This document shows positions 35,571-48,485 of a stretch of 64,000 nt of DNA, piece after piece. The number at the start of each line of letters is the position of its first letter. The first letter of the stretch is position 1. Made by a program: the position numbers and the translations under genes. This DNA is from Cephalopachus bancanus. Lineage: Eukaryota > Chordata > Mammalia > Primates > Tarsiidae. The stretch is taken from contig JAPVLO010000019.1 of assembly GCA_027257055.1 (NCBI GenBank), positions 12,791,001 to 12,855,000 of the forward strand. Reading direction: 5' to 3'. The notes below the pieces were generated by a model. That model did not search any database and was not told the DNA's origin. It saw nothing but the letters and a program-made list of their open reading frames with translations.

Positions 35571-37197
35571 AACTTTTTCAAAATGGTTCTAACATTTTAA
35601 TTTCCGACTAACAGTACAGGAGAAATTTCCAGTGTTTCCTATCCTCATTGACACTTTGGTCGATCTCTGTAATTTTAGTTTTTCTATTAGGTGTATACTT
35701 CATTGTGGTGTTAATTTGCGGTATTTCTGCTATGACTAATGACATGGAAAATGTTAAGTGTGATTAGGTATTTGTAGAATAATACCTTTTATGAAGAATC
35801 TATTCAATCATGTTTCCATATTTAAGTTTGTTGTGATCTTATTGAGTTGCAAGATAATTTTATACATCCAGAACATAGCCCTTTATCAGATATATGTCTT
35901 GTAACTATTTTCTCCCAGTTGGTGGCTTGCCTTTTTATGTTTTTAATGATACCTATTGCAGATCAAGAGTTTTAAAACATTTTTAACAGAGGTTAATTTA
36001 TAATTTCTTTCTCTGACATTTTCTGTGGTGGTGATAGAGAGGGTGGTGGTATTCTAAAAAAGCTTTGCCTATCCCAAGTATGGAAAAAAAAATTTTCCTA
36101 TGCTCTCTTCTAAAAGTTTTTATAGCTTTATGCTTTACATTTGGGTCTATTATTCTTTTTTTTCCAACCAAATGTTTGTGTATGGTGTTAGGTAAGGATC
36201 AATGTTTCATATATATATACATATACATGAATATTCAGTTAATTCAGCCTTTGTTAAAAATACTTTTCTTTTCCCATTGAATTATCTTTCTGCATTTGTT
36301 GAAAATCAACTGACCAAATATGTGTGGGTCTATTTCTGTATACTTTATTCTGCTCCATTTTGCTACATGCTTAACTTTTAAGAAGTATCATACTTTTAAA
36401 ATACTGTAGCTTTATTATTCATATAAACCTCACAATCAGGTACAGTAGTTCTGCAACTTTATTCTCATTTTAAAAATTGCTTTGGCTATTCTAGTTCCTT
36501 TGCATTTCTCTATATGTTTTAGAATCAGTGAGCTAATTTCTTAAAAACATTCTAGAACTGAATCTATAGATTAACCTTTCAAATAATAAGTCTTCCAATA
36601 TTGAGTAATATAGTACAAAAGATTACAATTGATTTTTAGATAATAATTTTATATTCTGTGACCTTGCTCAATTACTCTGTTAAATCTAGTTATTTAGTCA
36701 ATTCTTCGAGAATTTATACTTTAATAATCAAATCATCTACAAATAGAAAAAAGATTTTCTTCTGCCTTTTCTGATCCCTGTCTTTTATTTTCTCCCAGCT
36801 TCTACCCTCTTTCCTGAACTCCACATATATCAATAGTTACAACGTCTAGTACAATACTGAAAATAAGTGGAATTGTTTCCTTTTTCCAATCTCAGGGGAA
36901 AACAATTCAGTCTGTCACTAAATATGATGTTGGTTACATGTTTTTCTTAGGTGGACTTTGAGGATGTTCTCTATTGTTCCAAGTTTGTTGAGAGATTTTA
37001 TTAAGAAACTCTGTTAAATATTATCAAATGCTTTTTATGCAGTTACTGAAATGATCATATGTTATTTCTCCTTTACTCTGTTAATATGCTAAATTGCATT
37101 AATAAAATTTTGGATGACACATGAGTCTTGCTTTATTTAAATAAATAAATAAAGTCTTGTTAGTAATGAACTCTGTTTCTTATATGTTGTTAGTTTC

Positions 37198-37492
37198 TTT
37201 CTTTTTTTTTTTTTTTTTTGAGTTGGAGTCTCACTCTGTTGCCCAGACTGGAGTGCAGTGGCCGCTCCCGGCCACCACAGCCTCGACCTGCTGGGCTCCG
37301 GCGATCCTTCCGCCTCAGCCTTCCGAGTAGCCAGAAATACAGGCACGCACTACCACGCCCGGCTGATTTTTTGATTTATTGTAGAGATGAGGTCTTGCTG
37401 CCCAGGCGGGTCTCGAACCTGCGGGCTCAGGCAATCCACTCACCTCAGCTTCCCAAAGGCGCGGGATTACAGGCTGAGCCACCCAGCCGGCT
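37198..37492 (-). mobile_element. Lineage-specific Alu, minus strand (5-nt-deletion subtype)
   Basis: The target-site duplication is TGTTGTTAGTTTC at 37185 and 37493. It has TCTTGCTGCCCAGG (deletion form) and the CTGATTTTTTGATT linker. Low divergence from sibling copies suggests a relatively recent insertion. Confidence 0.95.
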
Positions 37493-38269
37493 TGTTGTTA
37501 GTTTCAATTTGGTAATATTTTGTTAAGAACTTCTCTATGTATATTCATGAAGGATATGGTCTAAAATTATCATAATATCTTTGTCTGATTTTAGTATTAG
37601 GGTCATTGCTAGCCTTTAAAAAAAGGAGTTAAGAAGTGATTGCTCCTTTTTATTTTCTGAAAACTTTTCTATGAGATTAGTGTCATTTCTTTCTTAAATA
37701 TTGACCTGGAATTTTCCTGTGGGGAGGTCTTAGATAACAAATTCAACTTTTCTAAGTTTTAAAAAATACACATTTGTTTAAAGTAAAAATTACACACTAC
37801 CTTGTGAGGCTGCAATGTGCATAGATGTAATAGATAATACAATTATAAAATAAAGGGGAAAAATAGACTTTTAGATGTACCCAGCTTTTTACTTCTTTTG
37901 TTATTCTTGACAAAAACAGATTTCTGTTTCCAGATTTCCCTCTGATATTATTTCTCTTCTACCTGAAAAAATTCTTTAGCATTTTTTTGTAGAGTGCATC
38001 TGCTGATAATAGTCTTAGTTTTCCCTCATATGAAAATATCTTTATTTTGCCTTCATCCCTGAAAAATATTTATAATGGACGTACATTTCTGGATTGACAT
38101 TTCTTTTCTTTCAGTACTTTAAAGGTGTTCTCTATTTTCTGGGCTCTGTGACTGTTGATGAGAAGGTTTAGTCATTTAAATAATTATCCCCTGTTTGTAA
38201 TTTGTATCTTTTTGCTAGAGGCATTTGAGTTTATTTCCTTTATCTCTGGATTTTAGCAGATTGATTATA

Positions 38270-38580
38270 TTATTATTATTATTATTTATTTATTTATTTT
38301 TGAGTTGGAGTCTCACTCTGTCACCCAGACTGGAGTGCAGCGGCCACTCCCGGCCACCACAGTCTCGACCTGCTGGGCTCCAGCGATCCTTCCACCTCAG
38401 CCTTCCGAGTAGCTGGAATTACAGGCACGCGCTACCATGCCCACCTGATTTTTTGATTTATTGTAGAGATGAGGTCTCGCCAATTCCCCAGGCGGGTCTT
38501 GAACCTGTGGGCTCAGACAATCCACTCACCTCGGCCTCCCAAAGTGCTGGGATTACAGGCTGAGCCACCGAGCCCGGCCT
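38270..38580 (-). mobile_element. Lineage-specific Alu, minus strand (intermediate subtype)
   Basis: The target-site duplication is GCAGATTGATTATA at 38256 and GCAGGTTGATTATA at 38581. The tail is (TTA)n(TTTA)n rather than pure poly-T. It has the CTGATTTTTTGATT linker but keeps CTCGCCAATTCCCC, so it lacks the 5-nt deletion. Confidence 0.94.
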
Positions 38581-39039
38581 GCAGGTTGATTATAATGTGT
38601 CTAGGCAAGTTCCCTTTCATTTAGTCCTGTTTTGTGGTTTGCTGAACAGTTCATTTATATCATTCATACAATTTGGAAGTTTTCTGCTATGACTTCATCA
38701 AGATTTTTTTTTTCTTTCTAATCTCAGTCTTGTATTGATTCACACACAAAATTAGGTTAGCCTATTTTTTTTCTTCTCCCACAAAGTTTCCCTCCTTACT
38801 CTCCCAGAAAGATGAGTCAAAACCGCACAAAAGAACAAAAATCAACAACCTGAGCCAGGTTGCTTCTCTAAGTTTCAACTTCCATCCAAAATCTGCCTTT
38901 TTCATTTGCTTTTGAAAGTCCACAGCTCGTTTTCTTTTATTTATGTTTATTCTTGTATTTTGTTCAGAAATTGTATTATAATTTGCAGGAAGGTTAAATT
39001 TGGTGGGCTTGTATCATCAGAGTGGAACTGAATTTTCAT

Positions 39040-40070
39040 ATTCTGTTTTGAAAGGATCATTCTAGTTGCTCTGTTGAAATTGACTATAGATAAGTACAAA
39101 GGAGACCTGTTTGGATGCTATTGCACAGATCCAGGTGAAGATGATGGTAAATTGACAAGGAAGATGATGGTAAGTGGAGGTGATAAGATATAGCCATTTT
39201 CTGGATATATCTTAAAATCCAATAGAGTTTTCTGGTAAATCACATATTGATGTGAAAGAAAGAGAAATGTAAATGACAATACTAAACATGCTGGCTTGAG
39301 TAACTGGAAAATGGTTTAGTCATTAACTGAAATAGGGAATACTATAAGGAAAAAAAAAGAATTGTCAGTTTAGCTTTGACATGTAAGGGTTGAAATACTA
39401 TATATTTGAATTGAGAGAGAAAATTAGCAGTGGATATATACATCTGGACTTCGGAGGGAAGAGACTAGGTTACAGATTTAAAAAAATAGAGTTCACACCT
39501 TACAGGTGGTATTATTAGTAGTTCAGACTCCATAAGAGCCTCCAGGGAAATAGTTTTCAAACTTTTGTATTAAAGAGAATCACCTGCAGTGCTTGTTAAA
39601 ACTCAGATTGCTGGGCCTTAATCCCAGAGTTTCTGATTAATTAGGTCTTCGGAGGGATCTGAAAATTTGCATTTCTTACAAGTTTTCCAGGTCTTGCTGA
39701 TGCTGTTGGTCTGAGGACCCACAATTTGAGAATTACTGCCTTAGGGTATGAAAGTTGATACAGCTGAGAGACTCAAGGACCTAACTCTGGAGAACTTGTT
39801 AAGAGGTCAGAGAAAAGATAAGGAGCTAGCAAAGGAAACAGAGAAGGAGCTTCCTGTGAGGTAGCAAAAGCAAAAAAATGGTGTCCTGGAAAAGACTGAA
39901 AGAGGAGAATGAGTTATCAGCCACCATTTTCTATTAATAGGTCGAGTAAAATAAGAACTGAGAATTGACCATTGCATGTGCCGATATGGAGATTCTTGGT
40001 GACCTTTAAAGTATCAATTTTGTTGGAGATTTGGGAGACAAAAACCTGTTTGTAGTGGATTTAGGTCACA
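39040..40070 (-). mobile_element. L2 LINE fragment, minus strand, with nested MER5A
   Basis: The plus strand carries AAAGGATCATTCTAGTTGCT, GACCTGTTTGGATGCTATTG, GGTGTCCTGGAAAAGACTG, ACTGAGAATTGACCATTGCA and TTGGTGACCTTTAAAG. This is the reverse-strand order I know from L2 ORF2 and 3' sequence. A 14-nt block (GAAGATGATGGTAA) is duplicated at 39137 and 39160. Confidence 0.72.
39549..39742 (+). mobile_element. MER5A element nested in L2, plus strand
   Basis: TAGTTTTCAAACTTTTGTAT, GAATCACCTGCAGTGCTTGT, AGATTGCTGGGCC, GAAAATTTGCATTTCTTACA and AATTTGAGAATTACTG match MER5A from end to end. It interrupts the L2. Confidence 0.88.
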
Positions 40071-40410
40071 TCCATGTAACATAGGCTGGTCATAGCCCTG
40101 TAAGTCAATCAACACTAGCCATGAAAATCTTCTTAAGAACATTGTTCACTGTAGATTTTCTAAAGGAAGGGATAAACAGATCAATAAATGTTATTCTTGT
40201 TTGCTTTACAGTTAAAATCTTTAATTCAAATTAATATATTGACTTTTTACTTATGGTATCAATGTTTTAAAGGTTCGTTTAACCTGTGCCAGTTCCTCTG
40301 ATCCTGCATAATTCTAGCGGCATCAACAGAATGGGTTTTCTACCTAAAAGTCAGACTGAACAGCTGAAGGTCTATCAAAGTCCTGCTCTTCATGAAGTCC
40401 AAATTTTTCT
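40071..40410. other. Unclassified DNA
   Basis: No repeat or exon recognised, apart from the C-terminal part of an acidic minus-strand frame noted in the findings. Confidence 0.35.
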
Positions 40411-40485
40411 TCTTCTTCCTCTTCTTCCTCTTCTTTCTCTTCTTCCTCCTCTTCATCCCCTTCCTGTCCTTCTTCTTCTTCTTCC
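40411..40485. repeat. TTC/TCC-rich pyrimidine tract
   Basis: An imperfect pyrimidine run with scattered CCT and A interruptions. On the minus strand it reads as an acidic Glu-rich stretch within an open frame at 40344-40556. Confidence 0.85.
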
Positions 40486-41099
<614 letters not shown>

Positions 41100-42244
41100 A
41101 TGTTTGTACATAATTGCAAACCTGATATAAACATCTCTATTATTTAGAAAGAAGTGTTAGTGAGATCTAAAATAACAATATGGAAGTCAGGTTACTAATT
41201 ATATGGCCAAATCAAACTGAAACTGGGAAGCTCATCTAGTTAAAAAATCACCAACTTGTGTTATTGGTCTATGAGCAGTAAGTAACAAGAATCTTTCTGC
41301 TACTAATCTCTTCTATAAAGAGTTATTTATTATTGTGGTTTTCATTTAGGGACAATATGATCTGAAACTGAATATAACATCCTTTCAATATAGACTAAAG
41401 CATTGAGGAAAGTAAATGTAAGAAGCAATGTTTTCTCTCATTGTACAAGGTTTTGGCTCTCAAAGAAATAGCTTTAAGTTTTCAAGGAAGGAAATGTTTT
41501 AGAACTCAACTACAATTAGGCATTTTAGAAGGAGATGGAAGATAAGCTCCAATTAGCACACCGTGGTCCTAACTCATGACAGAGCTGAATTGAACATTCT
41601 ATCATTGTCTCATACAACTAAACAGTCACAGAATTGGAAGACATCTTGATATGTATTATTAGTGTCCAATTATGATATGATGCACGAATCTTCCCACAGT
41701 TTCACCAGTAAGTTATTTTCAAATGTCTGTTCATACATGGACTGCAAATGAAGTTAACACTCAGCCAAGTTTTCCTAAGACAGGTAAATTCATCAGCAAA
41801 CTATGAGTATTAAGCAATGAGCTTAATATATACAAATTTGGTGGTGAGACTTTTTAAAATTATAGAGATGTTCACTGTCTTGTATTTTTGTCTATGTAAT
41901 TATTACAGAGTTCCTATCGCAATTTAAGATAGCCTGTTAATTTTCCCAAGGTATGGTATTTCCTACCTCTCTTGAACTGTAATGAAGAGTTTTAGTATCT
42001 GTTGGTGAAATTCAGTTACATTACCATTCCTGCCTTGTGTAACCATAAGTTTGACTCTATAGGAACTAAAAACTTGATTTAAAAGTCTACCCTTTTGTAG
42101 TTGATTCATTTAAGTTTGCAAGACTAATATACATCAGAGTAGAAACTCAGCTTTTAACCAAATCCTGTGACCACGCTGTTATGTCCTCTCAGGCACTGCT
42201 GAAACCTAGCGCCAGAAATTATAGTCAGTGCCAAGGAAGGGACA
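41100..42244. other. Unclassified DNA
   Basis: No repeat family, exon or RNA gene recognised. Confidence 0.35.
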
Positions 42245-42432
42245 TAATTTTATTCATTCATTTATCTGCTCATTCTACATTTATTAAGTATCTATTTTTT
42301 AGGTGCCAGAGTACTCAAGCTAAGGCTCTGATTAGGCAGTTTTTATTAATAAGGAAATTAAGCTTCATCAGAAGAAGGCAGACATGTAAAGAAGTAAGCA
42401 CTATGAATACTGTAACAGACATACATACACAT
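42245..42432 (-). mobile_element. Probable L2 fragment, minus strand
   Basis: TTTTATTCATTCATTTATCT, ACATTTATTAAGTATCTATT and AGGTGCCAGAGTACTCAAG resemble the reverse L2 3' end. Weak. Confidence 0.45.
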
Positions 42433-42642
42433 TGAGATTACAAAGTAGAGAAAATCTTCTGTGTATCTTTTGTCCAATTATTTTATTGGTAAGGTCTTAG
42501 CTATTTTACCTTCAGTTCATTCTCTTTAATGAGCCAGAAATAATAATTCTGGTGACATGATTGAAAGTGATCAATTACAGAATCATTTAATAGTTTTTGT
42601 TTATTTGTTTGTTTTTACATTTTTCAAACAAGCAACAACACA

Positions 42643-42935
42643 GGCCAGGCATGGTAGCTCATTCCCGTAATCCTAGTGCTTTGGGAGTCCGAGGCCGGAG
42701 GATCACTTGAGGCCAGGAATTTAAGACCAATCAGGGCAACATAGTGAGACCCCGTCTTTACAAAAAATTTAAAAATTAGCTGAATGTAGTGGTGTGTACC
42801 TTTAGAACCAGGTACTCCGGATGCTGAGGTGAAAGGATCCCTTGAATCCTGGAGTTTAAGGTTGTAGTGAACCATGATCCATCCACTGCACTCCAGTCTG
42901 GGTGACAGACCAAGAGCCTGGCTCCAAAATAAATG
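42643..42935 (+). mobile_element. AluJ-like element, plus strand
   Basis: CCAGGCATGGTAGCTCATTC, TTGAGGCCAGGAATTTAAGA, ACATAGTGAGACCCCGTCTT and GCACTCCAGTCTGGGTGACA. Diverged, with the ancestral AluJ linker. Confidence 0.9.
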
Positions 42936-43617
42936 AAATTTTAAAAAGAAAAACATAAAAAAAGTGCTTAAAATAAAGAAATTCCTTGCCCGGGAGAATG
43001 CATTAAAATAAAAATTTGCTTCTGCGACCCAGTTTTTAGCTCCTAATAAAATGCTATCAGCATGTCATTTTCCACATCTGTCTGTATTTCTAGGTTGAGG
43101 TATGTTGTCTCTAAACTGAGTTCACAGTTTATAGTGCATAAACATCATGCATGACTCTGATTAGTTTAAATAGAGTTCATGCCTTCCTTGTTCAATTTTA
43201 GGGATCACTTAAGAATGTAATTCTAGGAAATAGCATATTTGGCTGAAGTGGGAATTTAAAAATTTATAGAGCTAGTCTGGGTCATTTTGATTATTTGAGT
43301 ACTAAGAGAATTTGGCCTGCCACATCTCAAATATAATCATCCTTCCCCTTGCAAATAGCAAATATATCACAAATTAAAATTAATTAGCATCCTCTATGCT
43401 TTTAATAATTATAATTGCTTTGTCAGTACGTTCTTGCCTGAATGTATGGAAAAATAAGATTCCTCTGGCTTAGTAACACTGCACATTATATAAACATAAT
43501 AAAGGTATTTAGAGAAAACACTGCTCACTCAGGGCGATAGCTGTGTGCTGCTGTACTTAAGAGTAAATAATCCCAGGTTTGTATTTTTATCTAAGCTATG
43601 TTCTCTTTCTTTTCAGG
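42936..43617. other. Unclassified DNA
   Basis: Nothing recognised. Confidence 0.35.
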
Positions 43618-44110
43618 TAAACCTTTGCTATCTTTTATGGAAATAAAATGAAGACCATCCAAATGAGAAGAAGCAGAGACTATTTATTCGGAGTCTGCTG
43701 TGGTGTGTCAGCCACCATTGCCTGCATTTTGCAGAGATTCAAAGGCAGGCTGAGAAGTGGGAAAGCTTTATGGGGGGCAGGGAGGGGAGAGGGAGAGACA
43801 GAGAGATTGAGAAGAAATCTTCAGTTATGCTCAGATTAAAATTCATTGGTATGGAAAAGCTGAAGATAGAATAACTACAAGGGGACGGGGGTGGCGGGGG
43901 TGGGGGGGTGGAGTATCTTATGTGATTGGTTTGAGGAGCATTTGTGGTCTTCTTTGGTTGGTCCTGAGTTGGAAACAGGGGTAAAAAACAGGGAAACAGT
44001 CAGTCCTTGACTAAATTCTGACCATTCTAGGTTGATCGCTGCAGAGGCTGTATGTCAAAGTTCTCCTGTCATCTATGGTCTGTTCATTGTCCATTTGTGT
44101 GTTCAATCTC
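43618..44110 (+). mobile_element. Possible LTR fragment
   Basis: GC-richer than its surroundings. It contains AGAGACTATTTATTCGGAGT, GAGATTCAAAGGCAGGCTGA, GAAGTGGGAAAGCTTTATGG and TGATTGGTTTGAGGAGCATT (an inverted CCAAT-like element), a composition typical of retroviral LTRs. I cannot name a family and see no clear TG...CA ends. Confidence 0.35.
43881..43911 (+). other. G-rich run with G-quadruplex potential
   Basis: Five G-runs within 31 nt (GGGG, GGGGG, GG, GGGGG, GGGGGGG) separated by 2-3 nt spacers such as AC, TGGC and T. Four runs of four or more G meet the usual G4 pattern. Confidence 0.85.
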
Positions 44111-44387
44111 TCCCTTTGAATTTCCTCACATATCTGACATTAGCATTCTACTGTCTAGTCTCTTGTCCCTAAAGCTTTTCTTACTGATATGAAGGCAATT
44201 TAGAGAGTACATTCCTCACTATGATCCTCCAGTCATGCTAGACTTCAGAAAGAGAATTTGTAAAATAAGCACATTATCTCTTATGTAGCATTAATAGTCT
44301 TTGATTCTAGCTCATGTAGGACTGAAACAATGATGCCATTTCAGGAGAAATAATGTCTTACATTATACATATTAAAAATATTTCTCA

Positions 44388-44680
44388 GCCGGGCTCGGTG
44401 GCTCAGCCTGTAATCCCGCGCCTTTGGGAGGCTGAGGTGAGTGGATTGCCTGAGCCCGCGGGTTCGAGACCCGCCTGGGCAGCGAGACCTCATCTCTACA
44501 ATTAATCAAAAAATCAGCCGGGCGTGGTAGTGCATGCCTGTAATTCCAGCTACTCGGAAGGCTGAGGTGGTAGGATCCCCGGAGCCCAGTAGGTGAGGCT
44601 GCGGTGGCCGGGAGCGGCCACTGCACTCCAGTCTGGGTGACAGAGTGAGACTCCAACTCAAAAAAAAAAAAAAAAAAAAA
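44388..44680 (+). mobile_element. Lineage-specific Alu, plus strand (5-nt-deletion subtype)
   Basis: Little-diverged copy with GGGCTCGGTGGCTCAGCC, GGGCAGCGAGACC, AAAAAATCAGCCGGG and a pure A tail of about 22. A short duplication, TTTCTCA, flanks it (44381 and 44681). It forms an inverted pair with the next element. Confidence 0.95.
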
Positions 44681-44776
44681 TTTCTCAAGTTATGTTTCAC
44701 CGAATGCTAGCGTTATACATGACATTCATGAATATTCTATTAAAAAGTGTGTGTGTATGTGTGTGAGGAGGACATT

Positions 44777-45069
44777 GTTGTTGCTGTTGTTTTTTTTTTG
44801 AGTTGGTGTCACCCAGACTGGAGTGCAGTGGCACACTCCCGGCCACCGCAGCCTCGACCTGCTGGGCTCTGGCGATCCTTCCACCTCAGCCTTCCAAGTA
44901 GCTGGAACTACAGGCACGCGCTACCACACCTGGCTAATTTTTGATTTATTGTGGAGATGAGGTCTTGCCAAGTTGCCCAGGCGGGTCTCGAACCCGCGGG
45001 CTCAGGCAATTCACTCGCCTCAGCCTCCCAAGGTGCGGGATTACAGGCTGAGCCACCGAGCCCAGCTGG
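44777..45069 (-). mobile_element. Lineage-specific Alu, minus strand
   Basis: The target-site duplication is GAGGAGGACATT at 44765 and GAGGAGGGCATT at 45070. Its tail on the plus strand reads GTTGTTGCTGTTG then T10. It keeps the CTTGCCAAGTTGCCC form. A small deletion near 44807 removes part of the TCTCACTCTGTC block. Confidence 0.93.
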
Positions 45070-45081
45070 GAGGAGGGCATT

Positions 45082-46489
45082 CTACAAGTAATCTTGAAGA
45101 CAGGTATAACTTTGGAACAGTTTGAATAGGGTGGGGTAAGAATTACACCTCATACTGAGTGGGGTTCAATAAGTAATGTTCAGAGTTTGAACTGGGTTTT
45201 GCTGTTTGATATTGATACAGATTTAAAAATTTGCATTGATGATTATACAGATAAAACTTTGTGTTTAGATTAATAGGTATAAAATGGCTTCAGCAAACTA
45301 TAAAGTGATAGGCTTTCATTTCTAGAATTTAGGCTTGAAATTGTTTCTATGGACTCACCATTGTAACATTCAAGAATAAACTTTACCCCTAGATTTTGCT
45401 AATTTTTACATTTGGCCTCTCTTTAGACTTAAATAATTTACAAGCCAGAATTCCCTTAAACATTTTTATTAGTAAACTTAATCATTTATCCCAGGAAGAA
45501 GGGTACCTTGAGTCATACCTATAACTGATTTGGACAAGTTAGATGATAAGATTTGGAACTTTGAGTTAATGATTAAGTGAGAACTTAATGTTCTGAATGC
45601 TGAAAACTTTTTGGGATGTTGAGAGACTATTATGGGCTGAAATGTGTCCTTCAAAAAGATATTTTGAAGTCCTAAGACCCTAGGAAACAAATACAAAATT
45701 TGATACAAAATTTTGTCTCTGCAGTTTGTGTCAATGGGTTTATATCAACATCTATATGTGTATATAAACTCTTAGACCCTTTATCGAATGACCTAGATTC
45801 TGTTACCACTGAACAGAATACTATTTAACTCTAAGAGATGATGACTAGATTTTTAAAATTTCTACAATCTACTCTTGCAACGTTTCTAATAGATGAAGTG
45901 TGCTGCCAAGCTTTAATTGTAATAGTAAACAAATGAAAATTGGACTTTTTTTCACATCTTAATACTAGAAAACCTCTTAACTAGAAAATTTCAAAGGCAT
46001 GCATTTACTATTGCCTTCAAAAGTATAAGATGTTAGCAAATAGAAAATTATATTTTCCTTAGAAAAAGTATAGTAAAACATAGTGTAAATAACATCTAAT
46101 ATTGCACTTTTCAGCTAAACTGTGATGCCAAAGACAGAAGGCTGGAACAATCACTTGCCACTTATTAATATCTTGGTGGAAACCATACTAGACACTGGCT
46201 GCTTAACAAACCTATTAAGGCTGAAAACAGTCTCGTTTTTCTTTCTTTGTGTGTTAAATCTTATTGTACCATTTGTTTATCACTGGGGGGAGGGAGAGAA
46301 GCCAAGCAAGCAAATGTTGGAGTGAAAGAAAATACACGAATCAGCTAAATATTTAAATGGCAGTTTCCTCTGTTGACAAAAAGCATGAATTGGAAAAAGC
46401 ACCGAATTCTAGCAGAGTTCCTGCCAATCTTCCAACTCATGCTGCTTTTATACATTTTCTCCAACTTTTCGCTTATGCTTATCATTTCT
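45082..46489. other. Mostly unclassified DNA
   Basis: A stretch near 45629-45690 (TATGGGCTGAAATGTGTCCT, TTTTGAAGTCCTAAGACCC) resembles the 5' end of an MLT1 LTR. Nothing else is recognised. Confidence 0.35.
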
Positions 46490-47358
46490 CTTTTTTGGTA
46501 TTTTATTATTGTATAGTATTCTATGGTGTGTGCATTATAATCCCATTGTGTATGTACTGCAACTTATTTAACTAGTTCTCTATTAAAGAGTGTTCAAGTT
46601 ATTTCAAATAATTTGCTGTTAGAAACACTTTTACAAAGAATAAATTTCACTCATGCCATTTTATGTATATTTTAGTATTATACATGATAGAGTATTTGAA
46701 GTGAAAGTGCTAGATTACTGTTATGTGTACTTTTAGTTTTGAAACATACTGTCAAATTGCTGTGCACTGAATGAGAGGGACTATTTTCTCACTCTTACCT
46801 AAATGTGTGTTGTCAGACTTTTCAATCTTTGTTAATTTGTTAACAGTAAATTTATCTCAGAGTAGTTTTATTTCATTTATCTTATTACGTGCAATGTTAT
46901 ATATTTATATGAGAACTTTGTAATATGAATTGCAAATGTATTTCTCAGTTTTTCATTTACGTTATCCTTTATTATAGTGGATTTTACTATGCAAAATTTT
47001 TAATTTACTCAATTTATCAGTCTTTTCTTTCATGTTGCATCATACTTAAAATGCCTTTAATTCTGAGATCATAAAAATATTTTTCAAGATTTCTTCTAAT
47101 TCTTTTAAAAAAAGCTATTTAAATATTTAATCAATTTAGAAGTTATTGTAAAGTGTGAGGTATAATCCCACATTTTTTTCTGGATGGCTACCATTGATCT
47201 CAAGAATGTTTATTTATTAGTATATCTTTCCTGCCTTCGTCTAAAAAGTCATATTTGTCAAAAATACCTATGTACATTTGGATCTATTTCTGTACTTTCT
47301 TTTCAGCTTAATTTATCTATTATAATTCGTAAGACAGTATGACACTGAATTAACTTTT

Positions 47359-47639
47359 CTTTTTTGAGTCAGAGTCTTGCTCTGTCCCAGACTGGAATGC
47401 GTGGCATGATCTTGGCCAGCAGTCTTGACCTGCTGGGCTCAGGTTATCCTTCCACCTCAGCCTTCCATGTAGCTGGGACTACAGACGCATGCCACCATGC
47501 TGGCTTATATTTTGACTTATTGTAGCGATAAGGTCTTGCCATGTTTCCCAGGCTGGTCTTGAACTCTTGAGCTTAGACAATTCTCTCCTGTTGGCCTCTC
47601 AAAGCACTAGGATTTCAGACGTGAGCCACCGCGCCCAGC
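47359..47639 (-). mobile_element. Alu, minus strand (old, diverged)
   Basis: The target-site duplication is CTGAATTAACTTTT at 47345 and 47640. The body has TTTTGAGTCAGAGTCTTGCT, TGACCTGCTGGGCTCAGG and CGCGCCCAGCC. It shares the GACCTGCTGGGCTC feature with the younger family but has a TATTTTGACTTATTG linker. Confidence 0.92.
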
Positions 47640-48485
47640 CTGAATTAACTTTTATGATTTTATATTTTATTTTCTTGTAATACTCTCCCCAACTCTCTCA
47701 ATTACTTTCCTTTTTAGATTGTCTAATTCTAAAAAAATTATGTTGAAATCTTTATGATATTGAGACCTCTTATCCTAGGATATAATATAGATTTTCATTT
47801 TTTTCAAGTCTTCATTTTTATTTTTTAGAATTTTTGTTTTCTTCATATTGACCTTGCAAATTTCTTATTAAATTTGTTCCTAGGCTTTCTAGGTAGTAGA
47901 TCTCATTTTCTTGCTACTGCCTCTAGTAGGAATGTTTCTATCATTTTTTAATTATGCACAACACTATCTTTTAGGTTGAAGTAAATATGGTTTATCTTAC
48001 TAGGTAAATGCCTATTTATTCCTCTTTTATTAAGGGTTTTTATAATCAATAATAACAAAACATTTCATTATATATCTTTTTAGCATCTAAGCAAATCATC
48101 ATTGAATTTTCTCTTCTTATGTGTGAATATGATATACTTTATGTATTTCCTAATATTGAAACAACTTTTCATTCCTGGTTTTAGTGAATCTTCTTTTTAT
48201 ATTCTATTTGCTTCTTTTTCTAATAATTTATTTATAAAACTTGGTTTAATGGTTCAAGGTAATTTTCTCCTCTGTGTGTATTATTATTACATAGTACAGT
48301 TGACTCTTGAAAAACATGGGTTTGAACTGCAAGGGTAAACTTGTATGCAGAATTTTTCAGCCAAATGAGGATCTATAAAACAGTATTCGTGAATTGTGAA
48401 TCCCAAATATATGAAGGACTGACTTTTCCTCTACAAAGATCCTGCAGGGCTAACCATGGAACTTGAATATGCATAGATTTGGGTA

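Larger units (their letters stand above)
35575..38780 (-). mobile_element. Ancient L1 (L1M-age), minus strand, split by two Alus
   Basis: Reverse-complement L1 blocks run from the 3' part (ATAGCCCTTTATCAGATATA, TTTTCTCCCAGTTGGTGGCT) into an RT-region antisense block (AAAATAAGTGGAATTGTTTC). A further block after the Alus (TTGATTATAATGTGTCTAGG) is typical of old L1 lineages. It is highly diverged with no open frame. Alus at 37198-37492 and 38270-38580 lie within it. Confidence 0.7.

Noticed and set aside
43648..43839. 63-residue frame within the possible LTR
   Set aside because: No domain or signal. Arg- and Gly-rich composition follows from the local GA- and GC-rich sequence.
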